Part shown: in pieces, positions 30,666-36,006 of the stretch
How positions within the stretch are numbered: position 1 is the stretch's first letter
How the letters are laid out: each line of letters starts with the position of its first letter
Source of the DNA: Flavobacteriales bacterium
GTDB taxonomy: Bacteria > Bacteroidota > Bacteroidia > Flavobacteriales > Flavobacteriaceae
DNA length: 36,006 nt
Direction of reading: 5' to 3'
Assembly (NCBI GenBank): GCA_024641135.1
Contig: JAHEDS010000005.1
Span: 1 to 36,006 of the forward strand
The notes under the pieces: model-generated
What the model saw: the letters and a program-made list of their open reading frames with translations, nothing else
The model's database searches: none
What the model was told of the DNA's origin: nothing
Position numbers and translations under genes: made by a program

Positions 30666-32153
30666 TTATCTTAATTTCAAATTATTGGGTAAATTAATTT
30701 TAAAACATGCTCCATTATTTTTTTCACTACTAACAGAAATTCTTCCGTTTAAACTCTCAATAATATTTTTAACGATATAGAGACCTAATCCTGCACTTAC
30801 ATTACCATTCTCATTGTCAGTTCTATAATACAAATCAAATATTTTATCAATCTCTTTATCGCCTATTCCTTTTCCATTATCACAAATTAAAATGACTATT
30901 TCCTCATTTAACGACCTTACTTTTATATCAATTTTAGGCACATGATTTTCAGAAAAAGGCAACGAATATTTTATTGAGTTTTTTATTAAATTTTGAAAAA
31001 TCGAGAAAATAAGGTCCGGATTTGACAAAAAATCGCCAGAATCCTTTATATCAATATTAAATTTTATGTTTTTTGAATTCTTATATCCATTAAGAATGTT
31101 TAATACCTGTCCAACAATTTCATTAAAATTAACAATCTTCAATTCATGTAGATTTGTTGAAATAAGTGAGGCACTTGCAAGATCTTCAGATAGTATTTTG
31201 GCATTATTTAATGTTTCCTCAAGTAATTCTGCTAAAACGTGTACTTTATCAATAGACTCCTCTTCCTTTAATAAACTAATTAATCCTTTTGCTGATGAAA
31301 ATGGACCTTTTATTTCATGAGCTGCCCGATATAGAAACAATTCTAATTCTTTGGTTTTTAGTTTTAACCTTTTTTGAAATGCCAGACGCTTTGTGATATC
31401 AAGCATCTTAATTATATAAGATTCTTTTTCGTTAATATACCAGTTCTTAATAATAAATTCTACTGGGAATTCTTCTCCATTTTTTTTAACACAATTTAAT
31501 TCTACTATCTCGGTGTTTTGAGCCTTTTTAAACCTATTAATTAATTTTAAAAACTCGCTAAGGTTTCTTTTTTTATACCTATTAGCCATTAAACCCTTTA
31601 ACGAGGTCCCAATCATTTCCAACTCGGTAAAGCCAAAAGCAATGTTAGCTCCCTTATTCCATTTTGTAATTATTCCATTATCGTCTGTAGTAATAATTAT
31701 TTCAACATCACTCGAATTATATATAGAACGATAAAAAGCTTCATCTTCCTCAATTTTATCACTTTTGGATTTAATTTTAGTTATGTCATTATATATGCAT
31801 AAATATTTTAAATTATTTTCGTCCTTATTCTTTATTGGAATAATGGTAGTATCTAACCAAAAAGAAGTGCCTTTTTTAGTTTTATCTTTTAAAACACCTT
31901 GCCAAACCATTCCTTTTTGAATGGTATTCCATAAGTTTTTATATTTAAAAGAAGCATGTAATTCAGACTTTAAAAGTTTATGATTTTCGCCAATTAATTC
32001 ATGAATATTACACTCTAATATGTCACAAAATTTATTATTTACATATTCTATTCTACCAAACGAATCACTTATTGAATAAATACTATTTTCGTTAATTAAG
32101 TTTTGTATTAACTCTTCAGAGTTGTTATTCCAGTAGTATTTAAGTGCCTCCAT
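30666..32153 (-). CDS. Soluble PAS-PAS histidine kinase
   Basis: A 495-residue kinase without membrane helices. Two PAS domains (about 18-128 and 140-257, each ending in a PAC-like 'DITK' motif), a dimerisation helix with the phosphorylated His H279 in 'AAHEIKGP', and an HATPase domain with N-box N392, G1 'DNGKGIG' (425-431) and G2 'GLGLYIVK' (455-462). The HEIKGP box is a variant of the HD/ELRNP class. Signals are therefore cytoplasmic, such as redox or a small ligand in PAS. Presumably phosphorylates the neighbouring response regulator. Gap of 3 bases to the gene upstream. Confidence 0.93.
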   Translation of the reverse strand: MEALKYYWNNNSEELIQNLINENSIYSISDSFGRIEYVNNKFCDILECNIHELIGENHKLLKSELHASFKYKNLWNTIQKGMVWQGVLKDKTKKGTSFWLDTTIIPIKNKDENNLKYLCIYNDITKIKSKSDKIEEDEAFYRSIYNSSDVEIIITTDDNGIITKWNKGANIAFGFTELEMIGTSLKGLMANRYKKRNLSEFLKLINRFKKAQNTEIVELNCVKKNGEEFPVEFIIKNWYINEKESYIIKMLDITKRLAFQKRLKLKTKELELFLYRAAHEIKGPFSSAKGLISLLKEEESIDKVHVLAELLEETLNNAKILSEDLASASLISTNLHELKIVNFNEIVGQVLNILNGYKNSKNIKFNIDIKDSGDFLSNPDLIFSIFQNLIKNSIKYSLPFSENHVPKIDIKVRSLNEEIVILICDNGKGIGDKEIDKIFDLYYRTDNENGNVSAGLGLYIVKNIIESLNGRISVSSEKNNGACFKINLPNNLKLR

Positions 32154-32156
32154 AAA

Positions 32157-32558
32157 TTAATTGTTTTTAGATTCTAAGCAATAAGCTAAAGCCGAAGCAT
32201 CATTATTAAATATTTCAAAAGGAATAGTTGTATTGTATAAACGCTTATAAGAATGAATTAATAAATTCATTGAAAGTGTATTTACTATATAAGCCTCAGA
32301 AATTACTAAAGAAACTTTACTTAATGCATTAGACAAGACTTGAGCTCCAGCTATAGAAAAAGTACCCTTTGTATCCCTTAAATCAATAACAAAAGGTCTT
32401 GGAATACCGTTTGATAACTTAACTATGGCATCAATGTATTTATTTGCTATTTTGAAATCTAATTTGTTTTGAGCATCTAAACTAGTAAGCTTACAAAATA
32501 AGATTCCAGCATTATCAATCCAGAAAGTTGCATGCTCATAAATTATTAATTCGTCCAT
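32157..32558 (-). CDS. STAS-like (SpoIIAA fold) small protein, copy 2
   Basis: A 133-residue protein starting at the ATG at 32558; a start at 32582 would overlap the preceding gene by 14 bases and add eight residues absent from the paralogue. The pattern of a strand pair, 'RPFVIDLRDTKGTFSIAGAQVL' (by position about 60-81) and a C-terminal 'IPFEIFNNDASALAYCLE' matches small Bacteroidota STAS/SpoIIAA-like proteins (DUF7793 type). It is paralogous to the gene upstream. Such proteins often regulate kinases or sigma-factor switches by binding; the kinase encoded next is a plausible partner. Confidence 0.7.
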   Translation of the reverse strand: MDELIIYEHATFWIDNAGILFCKLTSLDAQNKLDFKIANKYIDAIVKLSNGIPRPFVIDLRDTKGTFSIAGAQVLSNALSKVSLVISEAYIVNTLSMNLLIHSYKRLYNTTIPFEIFNNDASALAYCLESKNN

Positions 32559-32568
32559 ATTTCTTGTT

Positions 32569-32985
32569 TTAATTTGCCACATTAAATACTAAATACATTT
32601 TGTTACAATTTTCAATAGCTCCATTAAAATTTTTAAAAATTCTATTGGGAACCACATTTCCACAAAAAACACTAGATAGTTGTAACACAATTTTTAAAAA
32701 TGATGACCTAACTACAAATGTTTTAGATAAAACAGAAATATTCACTTGAAGGCTTTGTGAAAAAAACATAAAAAGTTTAATGGCCTCTAAATTATTTACT
32801 TCTGTTAAATTGATAAGTAATGGAAGATATTTACCCTTAGATAGAAAAGTAAGACTACTATCATTAAATATTTCAGTGACACCAACTTTTAATGACTGAT
32901 AATCAAAACCGTTATCTATATCACAATATATGATGTGGTCTCTTACCGAAAGTTTAACACTATCCAATTGTATTATGTTTTCCAT
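32569..32985 (-). CDS. STAS-like (SpoIIAA fold) small protein, copy 1
   Basis: A 138-residue paralogue of the following gene, with the same order of elements: an N-terminal strand pair ('LSVRDHIIYCDID'), a central 'YLPLLINLTEVNNLEAIKLFMFF' (by position about 53-75) and a C-terminal 'VVPNRIFKNFNGAIENC'. The conserved 'IDLRDTKG' of the paralogue is 'INLTEVNN' here, so any phosphorylation-like site differs. First gene of the signalling operon; the predicted sigma-54 promoter lies 25 bases upstream. Confidence 0.68.
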   Translation of the reverse strand: MENIIQLDSVKLSVRDHIIYCDIDNGFDYQSLKVGVTEIFNDSSLTFLSKGKYLPLLINLTEVNNLEAIKLFMFFSQSLQVNISVLSKTFVVRSSFLKIVLQLSSVFCGNVVPNRIFKNFNGAIENCNKMYLVFNVAN

Positions 32986-33009
32986 ACATCTTCATTTGAA
33001 AAACAAATA

Positions 33010-33026
33010 CCAATTGATGTGCCAAA
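33010..33026 (-). promoter_or_regulatory. Sigma-54 promoter-like sequence
   Basis: On the minus strand TTTGGCAC-ATCAA-TTGG: the -24 GG and the -12 GG are separated by 10 bases, as in sigma-54 promoters (consensus TGGCAC-N5-TTGC). The -12 element has GG where GC is usual. The start codon of the first gene is at 32985. Confidence 0.65.
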
Positions 33027-33114
33027 ACCAAAATAGTCGACACAATAAAATACAACTAATTGTTTATTAGGTATTTATAAATTAAGGTAATCGGTTACAA
33101 TAAAAAGAAAACTC

Positions 33115-33126
33115 ACGGTATTCCGT
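33115..33126. promoter_or_regulatory. Upstream activator palindrome, proximal
   Basis: ACGG-TATT-CCGT, about 120 bp upstream of the expected sigma-54 start site. Same core as the distal copy. Confidence 0.65.
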
Positions 33127-33152
33127 TTTTATATATTACCTATTTTGATAAT

Positions 33153-33168
33153 ACACGGTATTCCGTGT
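33153..33168. promoter_or_regulatory. Upstream activator palindrome, distal
   Basis: ACACGG-TATT-CCGTGT, a longer version of the proximal site, 40 bp from it. Both lie within the distance usual for enhancer-binding activators. They follow directly the stop of the sigma-54 activator gene. Confidence 0.7.
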
Positions 33169-33174
33169 GTTTAA

Positions 33175-36006
33175 TTATGGTTTTTTAATGTCCAGTTTAG
33201 ACATTTTATCGCGAAGTGTGCTAGGCTTTAAACCTAATTTAGCTGAAGCACCATCTGTACCTGAAATTTTCCAATTACATTGTTGTAAAACATTAACAAT
33301 ATGATTACGTTGTGCGGTATCAAATGATAAGTCTTTATCTTTAATTAAAATATTGGTTTTACTTTTTTGCTCTTCAGATTCAAAACCTGGAATAATTAAA
33401 GTTTTTGAAGTAGATAATATGGAAGCGCGTTCAATTAAATTTTCTAGTTCTCTTATATTACCAGGCCATTCATAAGCCGATAACTGTTTCATGGCCGAAT
33501 CTGATATAAATTGTATGTTTTTTCCATACGCCTTATTAAATTTATCAACAAAATGCTCGACCAATAATGGGATATCGTCTTTTCTTTTTCTTAAAGGTGG
33601 GATAACTATAGGAAACACATTTAAACGGAAATACAAATCTTCTCTAAACTGCTTTTTCTCTATTTCTTCCTTAAGGTTACGGTTAGTTGCTGCAATAACT
33701 CTAACATCTAGTTTTTTTAATCCAGTACCACCAACTACTTCAATTTCTCCTTCTTGTAAAAACCTTAATATTTTTGGTTGCATATCTAAAGGCAGCTCAC
33801 CTATTTCATCTAAAAACAGCGTCCCGCCATCTGCTAATTCAAATTTTCCAATTTTATCGCTAAAAGCCCCAGTAAAGGAGCCCTTTTTATGGCCAAATAG
33901 CTCGCTTTCTATAAGCTCTCTTGGGATAGCCGAACAATTCACTTTAATTAACGGTTTATTATGGCGCAAGCTTATTTTATGAACGGCTCTCGCTATTAAT
34001 TCTTTTCCTGTTCCCGATTCTCCTAATAATAGTACTGTAGCATTTGTTGGAGCCACTTTTTCAACTTCAGATAGAACATGGCTAAATTCCACACTGCCAT
34101 AAACCATCTCTTCAAAGTTAAAAACCAACTCTAATTCATTTCTTAAATAAACATTCTCCTGTTCTAATTGATTCCTTAAAATATTTAGCTCTTTATTGGC
34201 TTCTAATAATTTTTCATTTGCTTCAAACATACTGCTCTCAGCTAATTTACGTTCGTAACTTTCAATCATTAAAGACACGATACTCGCTATAGAGGTTGCA
34301 AAACTTTCTTCCTCGTTATTAAAAACTCGATTTGGCACAGAACTTTCAAAACTTATAATCCCAAAAGGGCTAAAACGCCCATAAATAAGTACGTCAATTC
34401 TAGAAAAAATATTATTTGGGACAAAATATTCTTTAGCGAACTCTTTAGTAATTGGATTGTTTACAACATCAGAAATATTTAAACTATTTTTACCCATAAA
34501 AGCATTGAAATAGCTCGGATAATCTACTTTTTTAACAACTAATCCTTTTTCAATAAATTTATTGGCTTTGCTATTGTAAAATAACTTACTTATTAATTCT
34601 GAATCATCATTTTCGTATTCCCAAATAGTTACCAATTCAACATTAAGCGCTTTTGCTGTTGTCGTTGCAATTTTTCTTAACGAGGTTCTTAAATCTTCTC
34701 CAATAAGATTCGCTAATTCAATAATTATATTTTTTCTTTGATTTGATATTTCAATATTTTCTTTTAAAATATTTTCCGCTTTTACCCGCATAGAAATATC
34801 TGTGATGGTTGTAAAGTAAGCGATTATTTTACCCTCTTTATTTTTAATAACAGCATCTGATAAAGAAACCGGAAATCGCTCTCCAGTTTTTTTCATTAAA
34901 ACAGCTTCCTTATTAATACTTAAATTTTTAAGTGGATTATTAAATGCCTTAAATATAGAGTCATATTCTTCTGGTGGCCAGTATGGAAAAGGTGCTTTTA
35001 TACCAACAAGTTCCTCTTCACTAAAACCGGTCATTTGGCATAAAGCGTCATTTACTTTTATATGAGTACCTTCTAAATCTACAACAGACAATCCTTCATT
35101 TAAAGATGTAATGAGTGTTTCAGAAAACTCTTTTTCTGTTTTTAATTCACCCTCAGCAACTAACCGCTCCTTACTTTCTACCATTACAGACACAATACTT
35201 GCTAAAGACGTTGCAAATTCTTGGTCTTCTGCTAACCATTCTCTATTTGTTAGACCAACATGTTCAAAACAAATAATACCATAATAACCATTTGTACTAT
35301 TAATAAACACATCCATTAAGGACCGTATTTGATTTGGTTTTAAATAGTTATTTGTAAATTTTTTAGTAATCTTATCTTTTTGAGCATCTTTTACAATAAT
35401 AGTCCGGTTTTTATATAAAGCCTTAAAATAATCCGGATTATCTTCAAATTTTAGACGGTGCCCTTCTTCAAAAGAATCCTTTCCTGAAATATATAATTTT
35501 CTACAAAATATTTCAGTTCCATCTTCATTAAATCGCCAAACGCTTACTCTTTCTGCATTTAGAGTTTTAGCTGCAAGCTTAGTTATTTTATTTAAGCTTG
35601 TATTAAAATCTTTACCTACATATGTTGTCAATTCCAAAATAACATCTTTCTTAAGGGCTGATTTTTTAGCAGCTTCTTCCAATGCTCTTTTAGCCTTTTC
35701 TTCTTTAGAAATATCTTTCATGGTTCCAAACAAAGCAATCACTTCATTTTTATCGTTTGTAATGGTTCCAGTTAAAAAGGTTGCTAAAAAATGCTCTCCG
35801 TTTTTTCTAATAAATTCAAATTGAAATTCAGGGTTTTTACCTTCAGCAACTTTTTGGTTAGTACGACCTATTTCTTCAAAATCTTCTGGTTTTGCAAACG
35901 GATAAGGTAAATCCATTCCAACAAGTTCTTCTTTAGAATATCCCAGCATATTGCAGGTAGATTGATTAACCAAAATAATTTTTCCACCCGGATTAACAAT
36001 TATTAA
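33175..36006 (-). CDS. FhlA-like sigma-54-dependent activator (5' end outside window)
   Basis: At least 943 residues; the frame stays open to the window edge and reads as an ongoing PAS domain ([13 protein letters not shown]...), so the true start is outside and the TTG at 35973 is not used. Counting from 35973: PAS about 1-95, GAF about 110-270, PAS about 285-395, GAF about 415-575, coiled coil 575-615, AAA+ domain 625-860 with Walker A GESGTGKE (651-658), sigma-54 contact loop GSFTGA (698-703; usual GAFTGA) and Walker B LFLDEIGE, then a Fis-type helix-turn-helix (about 886-930, '[20 protein letters not shown]'). It activates RNA polymerase with sigma-54. Two palindromes beyond its stop and a sigma-54 promoter for the next operon suggest its target. 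Confidence 0.93.
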   Translation of the reverse strand, partial: LIIVNPGGKIILVNQSTCNMLGYSKEELVGMDLPYPFAKPEDFEEIGRTNQKVAEGKNPEFQFEFIRKNGEHFLATFLTGTITNDKNEVIALFGTMKDISKEEKAKRALEEAAKKSALKKDVILELTTYVGKDFNTSLNKITKLAAKTLNAERVSVWRFNEDGTEIFCRKLYISGKDSFEEGHRLKFEDNPDYFKALYKNRTIIVKDAQKDKITKKFTNNYLKPNQIRSLMDVFINSTNGYYGIICFEHVGLTNREWLAEDQEFATSLASIVSVMVESKERLVAEGELKTEKEFSETLITSLNEGLSVVDLEGTHIKVNDALCQMTGFSEEELVGIKAPFPYWPPEEYDSIFKAFNNPLKNLSINKEAVLMKKTGERFPVSLSDAVIKNKEGKIIAYFTTITDISMRVKAENILKENIEISNQRKNIIIELANLIGEDLRTSLRKIATTTAKALNVELVTIWEYENDDSELISKLFYNSKANKFIEKGLVVKKVDYPSYFNAFMGKNSLNISDVVNNPITKEFAKEYFVPNNIFSRIDVLIYGRFSPFGIISFESSVPNRVFNNEEESFATSIASIVSLMIESYERKLAESSMFEANEKLLEANKELNILRNQLEQENVYLRNELELVFNFEEMVYGSVEFSHVLSEVEKVAPTNATVLLLGESGTGKELIARAVHKISLRHNKPLIKVNCSAIPRELIESELFGHKKGSFTGAFSDKIGKFELADGGTLFLDEIGELPLDMQPKILRFLQEGEIEVVGGTGLKKLDVRVIAATNRNLKEEIEKKQFREDLYFRLNVFPIVIPPLRKRKDDIPLLVEHFVDKFNKAYGKNIQFISDSAMKQLSAYEWPGNIRELENLIERASILSTSKTLIIPGFESEEQKSKTNILIKDKDLSFDTAQRNHIVNVLQQCNWKISGTDGASAKLGLKPSTLRDKMSKLDIKKP

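Noticed and set aside
33086-33098. Third activator palindrome (GTAA-TCGG-TTAC)
   Set aside because: It does not share the CGG...CCG arms of the two strong palindromes and may be chance.

Overview
The window is AT-rich, double-stranded bacterial chromosome from a member of the Bacteroidota, most likely a marine-type Flavobacteriaceae. Evidence: a C-terminal type IX secretion (T9SS type A) sorting domain, -7 promoter boxes of the Bacteroidota TAnnTTTG type, almost no Shine-Dalgarno sequences, and lineage-typical families (DUF302, DUF6799, WG-repeat, CbpA/CbpM, MCE transport). No rRNA, tRNA, insertion sequence, phage gene or CRISPR was seen.

Region 1 (1-29,130) is a dense set of short operons for stress survival, envelope maintenance and fermentation: TerB-like/DUF302/thioredoxin; a WG protein with a CBS-bearing site-2 protease and a MacA/MacB-like ABC exporter; CbpA-CbpM; DUF6799; an outer-membrane barrel; CDP-alcohol phosphatidyltransferase and metallophosphoesterase; a large duplicated T9SS cargo; a triple-BON protein; the MlaE-MlaF-MlaD lipid transporter; patatin; coiled-coil proteins; an ABC1/UbiB kinase; a CBS protein; HMA-like, peroxiredoxin and L,D-transpeptidase; a YtfI/YtfJ-like pair; and a D-lactate dehydrogenase-like enzyme. 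The main discovery here is regulatory. Nearly every transcription unit (16 promoters, 15 sites) carries the same composite promoter, TTGAT-N4-ATCAT, then 22 bases, then TAnnTTTA. The palindrome matches an FNR/CRP-family operator placed at about -41, as in class II activation. The island therefore looks like one regulon, probably of a Crp/Fnr factor responding to low oxygen or redox stress; the regulator gene is not in the window.

Region 2 (29,160-30,192) is a roughly 1 kb gene-free stretch. It holds five tandem units of about 130 bp (period 172-197 bp), each closed by an inverted repeat AATTCCACACC/GGTGTGGAATT. Each has an invariant ATTGCTATTAA, a TCTCTCTC tract and internal hairpins, and the closing stem shows a compensatory base-pair change. 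A degenerate sixth unit precedes them. I do not recognise this family. It is best read as an array of structured noncoding RNAs, transcription strand unresolved, lying between the regulon island and a signalling module.

Region 3 (30,193-36,006, all minus strand) is a signalling module: two paralogous small STAS-like proteins, a soluble PAS histidine kinase and a single-domain response regulator in one operon, preceded by a sigma-54 promoter-like sequence (TTGGCAC-N5-TTGG) with two ACGGTATTCCGT palindromes 120-160 bp upstream. The next gene upstream is an FhlA-like PAS-GAF-PAS-GAF-AAA+-Fis sigma-54 activator that runs off the window edge; it is the obvious candidate to bind those palindromes. 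No terminator separates the response regulator gene from the array, so the array could also be the 3' end of this operon's transcript.
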